Assembly: GCF_042648405.1 (NCBI RefSeq)
Contig: NZ_JBHRXV010000001.1
Location: forward strand, 62,001-126,000
Length of the DNA stretch: 64,000 bases
Source of the DNA: Sphingoaurantiacus capsulatus
Lineage (GTDB): Bacteria; Pseudomonadota; Alphaproteobacteria; Sphingomonadales; Sphingomonadaceae
Direction: 5' to 3'
This document shows, one piece after another, positions 32,046 to 40,222 of this stretch. Numbering within the stretch: position 1 is the first letter of the stretch; every line of letters begins with the position of its first letter. A program made the translations under genes and the position numbers. The notes beneath the pieces are model-generated. The model had not been told where the DNA came from, searched no databases, and was given only the letters and a program-made list of their open reading frames with translations.

Positions 32046-34598
32046 ATGAAGTCGTTTCGTCCGTCGCGCGCCGCCGTCAGCCTGATCGCGCTGGTCGCCG
32101 CCCTGCCCGCCGCCGCGCAGGAAGCCCCCGTTACCACCGCCGACGCCGAGGTCGCCGCCGACGAAATCGTCGTCACCGCGCAGCTGCGCGCGCAGAACCC
32201 GATCGATGTGCCGATCGCGCTGACCGCCTATTCGGGCGAGTTCCTCGACAGCCTCGGCGTGCAGGAATTCGACGAGCTGTCGGCGTTCGTCCCCGGCTTC
32301 GAGGTGCAGAACCAGTCGCCCAACAACCCCGGCTTCGTGATGCGCGGCATCACCTCCGATTCCGGCACCGCCTATAACGAGCCGCGCGTGTCGGTCTTCC
32401 AGGACGGCGTCTCGATTTCCAAGTCGCGCGGCTCCTATGTCGAACTGTTCGACCTCGAGCGGGTCGAGGTGGCGAAGGGCCCGCAGTCGACGCTCTATGG
32501 CCGCGGCGCGCTGATCGGGGCGGTGAACCTGATCCAGAACAAGGCCGATCCGCGCGTGGCGGAAGGGCAGATCCGATCGTCGTTCGGCAATCAGGGCGCG
32601 TGGATGCTGGAGGGCATGGCGAACGCGCCGCTGTCCGACACCGCCGCCTTCCGCATCGCCGGCCGCGTGAAGCAGCGCGACGGCTATGTCGAGAACCTGC
32701 TCGGCGGCGAGGATTTCAACTCGACCGACACGCAGGCGGTGCGCGCGTCCTTCCACGCCGCGCCGACCGAGATGCTGACCGTCGACGTCATCGCCAACTA
32801 CCAGCATGACGAGCCGTCGGGCACCTCGTTCAAGTCGCGCAGCTTCAGCCCGACCGATCCGGCCACCGGCACCGTGCTCGGCGGCCGCGACCCGTGGCAG
32901 GGTGCGGCGCTGGCGCCGGGCGCCGGCTTCGAGGGCGGCAAGGCGCTGGGTCTCGACCGCGACGTCTGGGGCGTCACCGGCCTCGTCGACCTGAAGTTGG
33001 GCGACGCTTTCACCCTCGCCTCGATCAGCGCCTATCGCGAGTTCGACTCGCTGGAGGTGTTCGACGCCGACGGCATCTCGCTGCCGGCGCTCACCGCCGC
33101 CGAGGACGCGCGCGGCGAGCAGACCAGCCAGGAATTCCGCCTGCAGTTCGACGACGGCGGCGCGGTGACCTGGTTCGTCGGCGCCAGCTATTTCCATGAG
33201 GACGGGTCGCAGCGCACCCCGGCGCAGTTCGACGAACGCGTGCTGCTCAGCCGCCTCACCGGCCTGCTCAACGGCCCGATCCCCGGCCGCCCGGCGACCG
33301 ACCCGGCGCCCGCCGCCGCGTTCAACAGCACCGCCTTCACCGGCGCTATGCTGCAGGGCGTGGCCGCTGCGAGCGGCGTCGCGCTGGCCGCGCCGCTGGC
33401 GCAGGCGATCGCCGCGAACCTGAAGCCAGCGCATCTGGAGAGCACCACCAATTTCAGCCGCACCAAGGCGTTCGACCTGTTCGGCGATGTGACGGTGCGC
33501 GTGTCCGACCAGTTCGAGATCGGCGCAGGGCTTCGCTACAGCCATGACGACAAGCGCTCGTCGATCGCCTCGTCGGTCGCCAGCCGCTCGATCCTCGGCG
33601 GCTTCATCGGCGCGCTCGGGCAGCCGGCGGCGACGCGCACCGCGCTGCTCACCGCGCTCGCCGCCCCGGGCGCGGCGAACATCCCGACCTCGGCCGCCTA
33701 TCCGGTGCCGCTGTTCGGCCTCGCCGCGCAGCCGACGATCGGCAACGGCACCGTCGTCAGCGACGAGCACAAGGACAGCGGCTTCACCTGGCGCCTGACC
33801 GGCCGCTACGAGGTGAATGACGACGCCAGCCTCTATGCCACCTATGCGCGCGGCCGCCGGCCGGAAGTGCTGACCGCCTCGGCGCCGTCCGCCCCGTTCG
33901 GCGCGGCCCGCTTCTCGACGCTCGATGCCGAGACGGTCGACAGCTTCGAGGTCGGCGCCAAGGCGGCGCTCGCTGACCGCACGCTGTTCCTCGACGGCGC
34001 GCTGTTCTTCTACCAGTACGACAATTTCCAGACGACCGAGCAGCAGGGCGTGATCTTCGTCACCACCAACGCCGGCGAAGCCGAAGCTTACGGCTTCGAG
34101 GGTCAGGCGCGCTGGGCGGCGGGCGAGAATGTCGACCTGTTCGCGACCTACGCCTACAACCACAGCCGCTTCAAAACCGGCGCGCGCAACGGCAACCGCT
34201 TCCGCCTGTCGCCCGACCACAGCCTGTCGTTCGGCGTCGATTTCCGGGTGCCGGTGGGGGCGGGCGAAGTGAGCTTCCGCCCGACCTGGACGCACCAGTC
34301 CGAAGTGTTCTTCGACGACGACAACGACCGTCCGGACCTGCAGCAGCCGCCCGCCGCGCTGGTCGCCGACAATGTGCAGGACGAGCGGCAGAAGGGCTTC
34401 GGCCTCGTCAACGCGCGCCTCGGCTATGAGCCCGAAGGCGGCATGTGGCGGGTCGAGGCGTTCGTCGATAACCTCTTCGACACCAACTACATCAAGGACG
34501 CCGGCAACACCGGCGACGGCCTCGGCATGCCGACCTTCATCGCCGGGGAGCCGCGCTTCTACGGTCTGAGCGCGACCTTGCGCTTCGGCGGGCGCTGA
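32046..34598 (+). CDS. TonB-dependent receptor
   Basis: 850 aa. A signal peptide (AVSLIALVAALPAAAQEA) is followed by a TonB box (ADEIVVTAQLRAQNPIDVPI). The plug is at ~50-160 (ELSAFVPGFEVQNQSP, FVMRGITSDSG, RVEVAKGPQSTLYGRGALIG). The long barrel ends FYGLSATLRFGGR. This class is common in sphingomonads for uptake of iron chelates or carbohydrate and aromatic oligomers. The ligand is not assignable. A CCCCCG...CGGGGG-TTTT arrangement at 32008-32041, just before the start, could terminate the atypical cassette, but its G-run is also the ribosome site. Confidence 0.93.
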   Translation: MKSFRPSRAAVSLIALVAALPAAAQEAPVTTADAEVAADEIVVTAQLRAQNPIDVPIALTAYSGEFLDSLGVQEFDELSAFVPGFEVQNQSPNNPGFVMRGITSDSGTAYNEPRVSVFQDGVSISKSRGSYVELFDLERVEVAKGPQSTLYGRGALIGAVNLIQNKADPRVAEGQIRSSFGNQGAWMLEGMANAPLSDTAAFRIAGRVKQRDGYVENLLGGEDFNSTDTQAVRASFHAAPTEMLTVDVIANYQHDEPSGTSFKSRSFSPTDPATGTVLGGRDPWQGAALAPGAGFEGGKALGLDRDVWGVTGLVDLKLGDAFTLASISAYREFDSLEVFDADGISLPALTAAEDARGEQTSQEFRLQFDDGGAVTWFVGASYFHEDGSQRTPAQFDERVLLSRLTGLLNGPIPGRPATDPAPAAAFNSTAFTGAMLQGVAAASGVALAAPLAQAIAANLKPAHLESTTNFSRTKAFDLFGDVTVRVSDQFEIGAGLRYSHDDKRSSIASSVASRSILGGFIGALGQPAATRTALLTALAAPGAANIPTSAAYPVPLFGLAAQPTIGNGTVVSDEHKDSGFTWRLTGRYEVNDDASLYATYARGRRPEVLTASAPSAPFGAARFSTLDAETVDSFEVGAKAALADRTLFLDGALFFYQYDNFQTTEQQGVIFVTTNAGEAEAYGFEGQARWAAGENVDLFATYAYNHSRFKTGARNGNRFRLSPDHSLSFGVDFRVPVGAGEVSFRPTWTHQSEVFFDDDNDRPDLQQPPAALVADNVQDERQKGFGLVNARLGYEPEGGMWRVEAFVDNLFDTNYIKDAGNTGDGLGMPTFIAGEPRFYGLSATLRFGGR

Positions 34599-34605
34599 TC
34601 GGCGG

Positions 34606-34635
34606 TACGGGGGCGGCGGCGACGCCGCTCCCGTA
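34606..34635. terminator. Terminator-like hairpin after the TonB receptor
   Basis: A 13-bp stem beginning TACGGGGGCGGCG with loop GCGA and a single G-T pair starts 8 nt after the receptor stop. No T-run follows, so termination may be Rho-assisted, or the hairpin may only stabilise the mRNA 3' end. Confidence 0.45.
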
Positions 34636-34692
34636 TGCCACGATCCGTCGCAAATCCTGCGCCCGATCCGGCAATCGCCGCGTTCTGCGCTT

Positions 34693-34935
34693 ATGGTTGA
34701 CCCGACGATGAAAGAGGCCCGCACGCTGGTGCAGGCGGTGCGCGATGCCGCTGCGGTGCATCGCGTCACCTGGGAAGCGCTGGTGCCCAACCACCTCGAG
34801 ATCAACCTCGACGCCGAGCCGGCCGAGGATGCTGCCTATGCCGAGATGGCGAGGGCGAAGAAGCGCCTCCGCGACCATCTCTGCGACACCTACGGCATTT
34901 CCGCGCGCGAACTGGCGAGCCTCGCCCTGCCTTAA
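34693..34935 (+). CDS. Small hypothetical protein (80 aa)
   Basis: It starts at ATG 34693, or possibly at 34708 (MKEART). It has no signal or membrane segment. It is charged and helical (KEARTLVQAVRDAAAVHRVT, AYAEMARAKKRLRDHLCDTY), ending in a GISARELASLALP tail. I do not recognise it. It lies 95 bp after the TonB receptor and 75 bp before the catalase-like gene on the same strand. Coding is supported by a low-shift amino-acid composition and a frame that ends just before the next ribosome site. Confidence 0.5.
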   Translation: MVDPTMKEARTLVQAVRDAAAVHRVTWEALVPNHLEINLDAEPAEDAAYAEMARAKKRLRDHLCDTYGISARELASLALP

Positions 34936-35010
34936 CCGTCAGGCGCAGCGACGCGGCGGAACATGCCATCGGCGCAGCGGTTCCTTGCCCACCCCGCAAG
35001 GAGCGCACCG

Positions 35011-36087
35011 ATGCCCACACCCGTTCGCTATTCGCCCGCCGTCGAGACGCCCGCGGAAGACGAGGCGGAGATCAGCGCCGGCATCAACGCCGCACTGCGC
35101 GAAATCCTCGAGACCACCGCCAGGGATTACGGCCACGCCGTGCGCAGCGTGCACGCCAAGAGCCACGGCATCTTCGAAGGTGTGTTGACCCTCGCGGACC
35201 ACCTGCCGCGCGAACTGGCGCAAGGCATCGCTGCGCGGCCGGGGGCGCACCCGGTGATCATGCGGCTGTCGACCAACCCCGGCGACATATTGCCCGACGA
35301 TATCACCGTGCCGCGCGGCGTGGCGCTGCGCATCTTCGAGGTCGACGGCGAGATGCTGCCGAGCGCCGAAGGCCTGCCGGCGCAGGATTTCATCATGGTC
35401 AACGGCCCGGCGTTCAACGCGAAGGACACCAAGCCCTTCCTCGCCAGTCTCAAGCTGCTCGCCAAGACGACCGACCGGATGGAACGATCGAAGAAGCTGA
35501 TCTCGGCGATGTTCCGCGGCGCGGAGACGGTGCTGGAGGCGGTCGGGCTGGAGAGCGCCACCCTGAAGGCGCTCGGCGGGCAACCGGCGACGCACCCCTT
35601 GGGCGACAGCTTCTTCACGCAGACCGCCTATCGCTACGGCGACTATATCGCCAAGCTGTCGCTGGCGCCGGTGTCGCCGCAGCTGCTCGACCTGCACGAC
35701 AAGAAGATCGACATCGGCGACCGGCCCGACGCATTGCGCGAGGAGATCGACGCGGTGATCGCGGCGAAGGGCGGCGAATGGGAGCTGCGCGTGCAGCTCT
35801 GTACCGACCTCGACAAAATGCCGGTCGAGGACGCCTCGGTCGAGTGGGACCAGGCGCAGAGCCCGTTCCGCGCGATCGGCCGCGTCGTGGTGCCGCCGCA
35901 GCCCGGCCGCTCGGCGGAAATGGCGCGCCGCGTCGATGACGGCATGGGCTTCAGCCCGTGGCAGGGCCTTGCCGCGCACCAGCCGCTCGGCGTCGTCAAC
36001 CGGGCACGTCGCTCCGCCTATCCGATGTCGGCGGCTTTTCGCGCCGCCTTCAACGGCTGCCCGGTGATGGGGCAGACGCGCGGCTGA
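35011..36087 (+). CDS. Catalase-like haem protein (y4iL/SrpA-type)
   Basis: 358 aa from ATG 35011, with AAGGAG upstream. It has the catalase fold reduced to its core. The distal-side motif is RSVHAKSHGIFEGVLTL (His in HAKSHG). Then come IMRLSTNPGDILPDDITVPR and GVALRIFEV, the family's substrate-channel strands. The end reads FSPWQGLAAHQPLGVVNRAR, typical of catalase-related proteins. It lacks the small-subunit catalase extension of about 100 residues and may act as an organic peroxidase rather than a fast catalase. No signal peptide is seen. The last 38 bp overlap the convergent ABM gene. Confidence 0.8.
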   Translation: MPTPVRYSPAVETPAEDEAEISAGINAALREILETTARDYGHAVRSVHAKSHGIFEGVLTLADHLPRELAQGIAARPGAHPVIMRLSTNPGDILPDDITVPRGVALRIFEVDGEMLPSAEGLPAQDFIMVNGPAFNAKDTKPFLASLKLLAKTTDRMERSKKLISAMFRGAETVLEAVGLESATLKALGGQPATHPLGDSFFTQTAYRYGDYIAKLSLAPVSPQLLDLHDKKIDIGDRPDALREEIDAVIAAKGGEWELRVQLCTDLDKMPVEDASVEWDQAQSPFRAIGRVVVPPQPGRSAEMARRVDDGMGFSPWQGLAAHQPLGVVNRARRSAYPMSAAFRAAFNGCPVMGQTRG

Positions 36088-36433
36088 CAGCCTCGTGCGT
36101 GGCGCGGCTGTCCGCCGGCGCCTGCTCGCGGTCGTCGCGGCCATAGGCGCGCACCACCTCGGCGATGCGCAGGCGATAGTCGCTGAACACCGAACAGCGT
36201 CCCTCGGCCTGTGCCTGACGATGCACCGGCAGCGCACGCCAGGCAGCGACCGCCGCCTCGTCGCGCCAGCAGGACAGCGACAACAGCTTGCCGGGCTCGG
36301 TCAGGCTCTCGTAGCGCTCCATCGACAAGAAGCCGTCGACGCCTTCCAGGATCGGGCGCAGCGCGGCAGCGAGGTCGAGATAGCGGGGCATCTGGCCGTC
36401 GGCAGGCCAGGATTCGAACAGCACCAGGATCAT
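36050..36433 (-). CDS. Antibiotic biosynthesis monooxygenase (ABM) domain protein
   Basis: 127 aa. The N-terminal 95 residues form a ferredoxin-like ABM fold: MILVLFESWPADGQ, then ALRPILEGVDGFLSMERYES, and LLSLSCWRDEAAVAAWRALP with the typical W-x-x-x-x-A-x-x-x-W spacing. ABM proteins are cofactor-free monooxygenases, haem-degrading enzymes or stress sensors. The C-terminal ~30 residues are charged and read antisense into the catalase-like gene. It is coupled to the NIPSNAP gene by an ATGA overlap and shares its promoter. Confidence 0.8.
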   Translation of the reverse strand: MILVLFESWPADGQMPRYLDLAAALRPILEGVDGFLSMERYESLTEPGKLLSLSCWRDEAAVAAWRALPVHRQAQAEGRCSVFSDYRLRIAEVVRAYGRDDREQAPADSRATHEAVSRASAPSPGSR

Positions 36434-36759
36434 GACTGCACCTGCGGCGCATGCGGCGCCGAGGCGAGGCGCAGGAACAGGCGGTCTTCGCGGCGGATGA
36501 ACTGCTCGCGACGGGCGAAGGCAAAATTCTCGCCGCCGAGCGGATCGTCGCGCAGCCGGGCGCGATACTGTTCATAGGCGGCGAGGCTTTCGATCATGTA
36601 GACGCCATACGCGGTGGTCGCCGATCCTTCGTGCGGCGCGAAATAGCCGATCAGGTCGGCGCCGCAGCGCGGGATCGCCTGCCCCCAGTTCCGGGCATAG
36701 TGGTCGAACGCCTCGGTCTTGCAGGGATCGAGATCGTAGCGGATGAAGCAGGCAATCAT
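36430..36759 (-). CDS. NIPSNAP family protein
   Basis: 109 aa. It matches the short bacterial NIPSNAP domain: IACFIRYDLDPCKTEAFDHY, ARNWGQAIPRCGADLIGYFA, then YMIESLAAYEQYRARLRDDP. This is a dimeric alpha/beta-barrel fold related to ABM, so the two coupled genes encode related folds. Function is not established; some bacterial members sit with oxidation or stress genes. It is divergent from the ArsR gene at 36884 across a gap with a perfect inverted repeat, which makes it the likely regulated gene. Confidence 0.85.
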   Translation of the reverse strand: MIACFIRYDLDPCKTEAFDHYARNWGQAIPRCGADLIGYFAPHEGSATTAYGVYMIESLAAYEQYRARLRDDPLGGENFAFARREQFIRREDRLFLRLASAPHAPQVQS

Positions 36760-36812
36760 GGCGAGGCCTTCCGGTTGTCGAGGCGGCCGGCATAGCCGCC
36801 GATGCCGCGACG

Positions 36813-36836
36813 ATGCTTCGGCCGTCGCCGAAGCAT
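36813..36836. promoter_or_regulatory. Inverted repeat, candidate ArsR-family operator
   Basis: A perfect ATGCTTCGGC-N4-GCCGAAGCAT dyad lies in the 124-bp gap between the divergent NIPSNAP and ArsR genes. Ten-base arms are unusually long for chance. It is 48 bp before the ArsR start and 54 bp before the NIPSNAP start, as expected for control of both. Confidence 0.65.
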
Positions 36837-36883
36837 TCCGGCGTCGCTTCCGCTAGGCTCGCGTGTCGCCGATGGGAGGGTTC

Positions 36884-37597
36884 ATGACGAACATCGCCTC
36901 GCTTGCCAGCATTGCCGCGCTGATCGGCGAGCCCGCGCGCACGGTAATGCTGGTGACGCTGATGGACGGCCGCGCGCTCACCGCCGGCGAGCTGGCGGGC
37001 GCCGCCGGCGTGAACGCGCCGACCGCCAGCGGCCACCTCGGGCATCTGCTCGACGCCGGGCTGCTGGCGCTCACGTCGCAGGGCCGTCATCGCTACTATC
37101 GGCTGGCGAGCCCGGCCGTCGCCGCGACCTTGGAGCAGATGATGGCGCTATCCGGTGAGCTGGCGGGGGTGCGCGCCGGCGCCCGGCCGGTCGATACCGG
37201 CCCGCGCGATCGGGCGATGCGGCGCGCCCGTCTTTGCTACGATCATCTGGCCGGGGAGGTGGCCGTCGGCATCGCCGATGCGATGAGCGCGCGCGGGCAG
37301 CTCGACTTCGCGCAGGACGGCGGGGCGCTCACGCCCGCAGGCGTCGAGCTGCTGACCACGCTCGGCGTCGAGATGGACAGCGCCTCACCGTCGCGCGGGG
37401 CCTTCTGCCGCCCCTGCCTCGACTGGAGCGAGCGCCGGCCGCACATCGGCGGCACCGTCGGCCGGCTGCTCTACCGCGCGTTCGAGCAGAAGGGCTGGGT
37501 GCGGCGCGCCAACAGCGGCCGGGCGGTGGCCGTCACCCCCGTCGGTGCGGCCGCGCTGGATCGTCATTTCGCGCTGCCGGCGACCCCTTCCGGCTGA
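36884..37597 (+). CDS. ArsR family winged-helix regulator
   Basis: 237 aa from ATG 36884, with GGGAGGG 3 nt upstream. Residues ~5-90 form the ArsR helix-turn-helix (SIAALIGEPARTVMLVTLMD, TASGHLGHLLDAGLL, GRHRYYRLASPAV). A C-terminal extension of about 150 residues contains ARLCYDHLAGEVAVGIADAM and a Cys pair in AFCRPCLDWSERRPHIGG. Those cysteines could sense metal or redox change. In related proteins the YDHLAG motif is conserved. It is likely self-regulated through the 36813 dyad and represses the NIPSNAP-ABM pair. Confidence 0.88.
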   Translation: MTNIASLASIAALIGEPARTVMLVTLMDGRALTAGELAGAAGVNAPTASGHLGHLLDAGLLALTSQGRHRYYRLASPAVAATLEQMMALSGELAGVRAGARPVDTGPRDRAMRRARLCYDHLAGEVAVGIADAMSARGQLDFAQDGGALTPAGVELLTTLGVEMDSASPSRGAFCRPCLDWSERRPHIGGTVGRLLYRAFEQKGWVRRANSGRAVAVTPVGAAALDRHFALPATPSG

Positions 37598-37661
37598 GGC
37601 GCCGCCCCGCCGCCGACCAAACAATCCTTGCACTCTCGCCGCGCAGGCCTAAGTGGCGCAG

Positions 37662-39380
37662 ATGCAAATCAACGAACTTCCGACCGTCCTCGGCGAGGCG
37701 GTGGCCGCGCGCGGCTATACCGAACTGACGCCCGTGCAGGCCGCGGTGCTCGAAACCGAGGCCGAAGGCCGCGATCTCGTCGTCTCCGCGCAGACCGGTT
37801 CCGGCAAGACGGTGGCCTTCGGGCTCGCCATGGCGCCGCAGCTTTTCGAGGCCGACAACGAGGGGCGCCTGCCCCGTCCCGGCGCGCCGCTGGCGCTGAT
37901 CATCGCGCCGACGCGCGAACTGGCGCTGCAGGTCAGCCGCGAGCTGCAGTGGCTCTACGCCAAGGCCGGCGCGCGCATCGCCACCTGCGTCGGCGGCATG
38001 GATGCCTCGCGGGAACGGCGCGCGCTCGGCGAGGGCACGCATATCGTCGTCGGCACGCCGGGCCGCCTGCGCGATCACCTCGAGCGCGGGGCGCTAATGC
38101 TGTCGTCGCTGAAGGTCGCGGTGCTCGACGAGGCCGACGAGATGCTCGACATGGGCTTCCGCGAGGACCTCGAGGAAATCCTCGACTCCACCCCGCAGGA
38201 GCGTCGCACCCTCCTGTTCTCGGCAACGATGCCGAAGCCGATCGTCGCGCTCGCCCGCCGCTATCAGCGCGACGCGTTGCGCATCTCGACGGTCAGCGCC
38301 GAGCGCGGCCATGGCGACATCGCCTATCAGGCCGTCACGCTGGCGCCGCACGACATCGAGCATGCGGTGGTCAACCTGCTCCGCCTGCACGAGGCGGAAA
38401 CCGCCATCCTGTTCTGCGCCACCCGCGACGCGGTGCGGCGCCTCCACGCCAGCCTCGTCGAGCGCGGGTTCGATGCGGTGGCACTGTCGGGCGAGCATTC
38501 GCAGTCGGAGCGTAACCACGCCTTGCAGGCGCTGCGTGACCGGCGCGCCCGCGTCTGCGTGGCGACCGACGTCGCGGCGCGCGGCATCGATCTGCCGACC
38601 CTGACGCTCGTCATCCATGTCGAGCTGCCGCGCGATGCCGAGACCTTGCAGCACCGCTCGGGCCGCACCGGTCGCGCCGGCAAGAAGGGCACCGCCGTGC
38701 TGCTCGTCCCCTACCCGCGCCGCCGGCGCGTCGAGGGTATGCTGCGCGACGCGAAGGTGCAGGCGCAGTGGATCAAGCCGCCGACGCCCGAGGATATCGC
38801 CAAGGCCGACCATGACCGGCTGCTGAAGGCGCTGCTCGAACCCGCCGAGATCGACGATCAGGACCGCGAGCTGGCGGCGCTGCTGCTCGCCGAGCGCACC
38901 CCCGAGGAGATCGCCGCGGCGCTGGTGCGCGTGCATCGCGCCCGGTTGCCGGTTGCGGAAGGGATGCTCGACGACGCGCCGGGCACCGACCGGACGCGGA
39001 CGCCGCGCGAAGGCTTCGACGATACCGCCTGGTTCCGCATGGACATCGGCCGCCGCCACAACGCCGACCCGCGCTGGCTGCTGCCCCTGCTCTGCCGCCG
39101 CGGCCACATCACCCGGCAGGAGATCGGCGCGATCCGCATCGCGGCGAACGAGACGGTGTTCGAGATTCCGCGCGCCGTCGCCGGCCGCTTCGTCGCCGCC
39201 GTCCGCCGCACCGCCGACCCGGAGAGCGACGGCGAGCAGGGCGTGCGCATCGAGGCGATCCAGGGCAGCCCGCGCGAGGAAGCCCGCGACAACCGCAAGC
39301 GGGGGCCGAATAGCGGGGGCCCCAACGCGGGCGGCCCGCCGATGCAGCGCCACAAGGGCGGGTTCAAGGCGGGGCGTTAG
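37662..39380 (+). CDS. DEAD-box RNA helicase with DbpA-type RNA-binding domain
   Basis: 572 aa from ATG 37662 (a GTG at 37653 would add three residues). It carries all helicase motifs: Q motif GYTELTPVQ, Walker A SAQTGSGKT, Ia PTRELALQ, motif II VLDEADEML, motif III FSATMP, motif V ATDVAARGIDLP and motif VI HRSGRTGRAG. A C-terminal DbpA/CsdA RNA-binding domain lies at ~455-540 (RWLLPLLCRRGHITRQEIGA), followed by a basic Gly/Pro-rich tail. It most resembles CsdA/DeaD, which unwinds RNA in ribosome assembly or cold adaptation. Confidence 0.92.
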   Translation: MQINELPTVLGEAVAARGYTELTPVQAAVLETEAEGRDLVVSAQTGSGKTVAFGLAMAPQLFEADNEGRLPRPGAPLALIIAPTRELALQVSRELQWLYAKAGARIATCVGGMDASRERRALGEGTHIVVGTPGRLRDHLERGALMLSSLKVAVLDEADEMLDMGFREDLEEILDSTPQERRTLLFSATMPKPIVALARRYQRDALRISTVSAERGHGDIAYQAVTLAPHDIEHAVVNLLRLHEAETAILFCATRDAVRRLHASLVERGFDAVALSGEHSQSERNHALQALRDRRARVCVATDVAARGIDLPTLTLVIHVELPRDAETLQHRSGRTGRAGKKGTAVLLVPYPRRRRVEGMLRDAKVQAQWIKPPTPEDIAKADHDRLLKALLEPAEIDDQDRELAALLLAERTPEEIAAALVRVHRARLPVAEGMLDDAPGTDRTRTPREGFDDTAWFRMDIGRRHNADPRWLLPLLCRRGHITRQEIGAIRIAANETVFEIPRAVAGRFVAAVRRTADPESDGEQGVRIEAIQGSPREEARDNRKRGPNSGGPNAGGPPMQRHKGGFKAGR

Positions 39381-39394
39381 TCCCACTCCCAAAC

Positions 39395-39519
39395 CGTCAC
39401 CCCGGCGAAAGCCGGGGTCCAGTTGCTGCCACCGCCCCCTCCGCGCTCAGGCTGAGCGGGTCGGGGTGGCCGTTCTTACGAAGAAGAAAGCTGGGTCCCG
39501 GCTTTCGCCGGGACGACGG
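39395..39519. repeat. Paired palindromic intergenic repeat, copy 5 (divergent)
   Basis: It is bounded by CGTCACCCCGGCGAAAGCCG and CGGCTTTCGCCGGGACGACG. The centre is longer than in other copies. The right arm is read through by the minus-strand gene at 39476, giving that protein a PAKAGTQ C-terminal peptide. Confidence 0.8.
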
Positions 39520-40015
39520 GTGTAGCCAGGATCGTAGCCGGCGCGGCCTCACCCGCCGCCTTCCGAATGACCCCGTGCATCCACTCGGTCTCCCCCTGCC
39601 TCAGCAGGAAGCGCAGCGCGGCCATCGCGGCGAGCACCACCGGGAACGCCGGCCGCAGCATGTCGGTGGCGGCCAGCGCGAGGGCCAGCATCACCCAGGC
39701 ATAGTCGATGATCAGCGGCCGCCCGGCGTCGAGGTTCAGTTCATAGGCGGCGAGGTCGCGCGGCTGGTCGGTGAACGCGGTGATGGCGCCGCCGGCGATG
39801 CGACCGCCGCGCGGGCGAATGCCCATCAACGTCCAGAAGCGGTCCCAGCGGCGCGGGTCCATCGCGAATTCGATGCGGTCGCCGTCGCGGAAGGTGCCCG
39901 ACACCGCGGGGTCCGCCGCCAGCACATCTTCGAGCGCATCGAGCAGCGCCGCGGCACTGCGGTCGGGCTGCAGCCGGTGCGTGCCGGTCAGCCGGTTCAG
40001 ATCAAGCATCGCCAC
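39476..40015 (-). CDS. Hypothetical protein with C-terminus supplied by a repeat
   Basis: 179 aa. The N-terminal ~95 residues are soluble (ALLDALEDVLAADPAVSGTF, RIEFAMDPRRWDRFWTLMGI). A hydrophobic segment follows at ~108-136 (WVMLALALAATDML, FPVVLAAMAALRFLL). The last ~13 residues, VVPAKAGTQLSSS, come straight from the right arm of the palindromic repeat, which also supplies the stop codon. The original end of the gene is therefore replaced or extended. Family not recognised. It is convergent with the helicase. Confidence 0.6.
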   Translation of the reverse strand: MAMLDLNRLTGTHRLQPDRSAAALLDALEDVLAADPAVSGTFRDGDRIEFAMDPRRWDRFWTLMGIRPRGGRIAGGAITAFTDQPRDLAAYELNLDAGRPLIIDYAWVMLALALAATDMLRPAFPVVLAAMAALRFLLRQGETEWMHGVIRKAAGEAAPATILATPVVPAKAGTQLSSS

Positions 40016-40101
40016 TCCCCACTCCTGCCTGCTTTTTAGCCGCTCCCCAGGCGGCGCGGATGAACTTTCCCTTCCGCTACGGACCTTTCGGTCGAACGGG
40101 A

Positions 40102-40123
40102 CCCGGGCAGGGTCGTGCCCGGG
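40102..40123. terminator. GC hairpin downstream of the proline-rich repeat protein gene
   Basis: CCCGGGCA-N6-TGCCCGGG is a perfect 8-bp stem in the 207-bp gap between the 40223 gene and the 39476 gene, both on the minus strand. It lies about 100 bp after the 40223 gene stop and has no T-run, so it is only a possible terminator. Apart from this I see nothing definite in 40016-40222. Confidence 0.3.
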
Positions 40124-40222
40124 CCCCGTCGGGGCGGCGCTCGCAATTTGGGGTTGCTGGGCGCGCCGCCCTGCCCCCCGCCCCTAGGGTCTAGGGCGGA
40201 ACGCTCGGTCAGCGTCCGACGC

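Noticed and set aside
31971..34805. Minus-strand open frame of about 940 codons opposite the TonB receptor
   Set aside because: Composition is biased and has no domain. The plus-strand receptor has a signal peptide, TonB box and plug.
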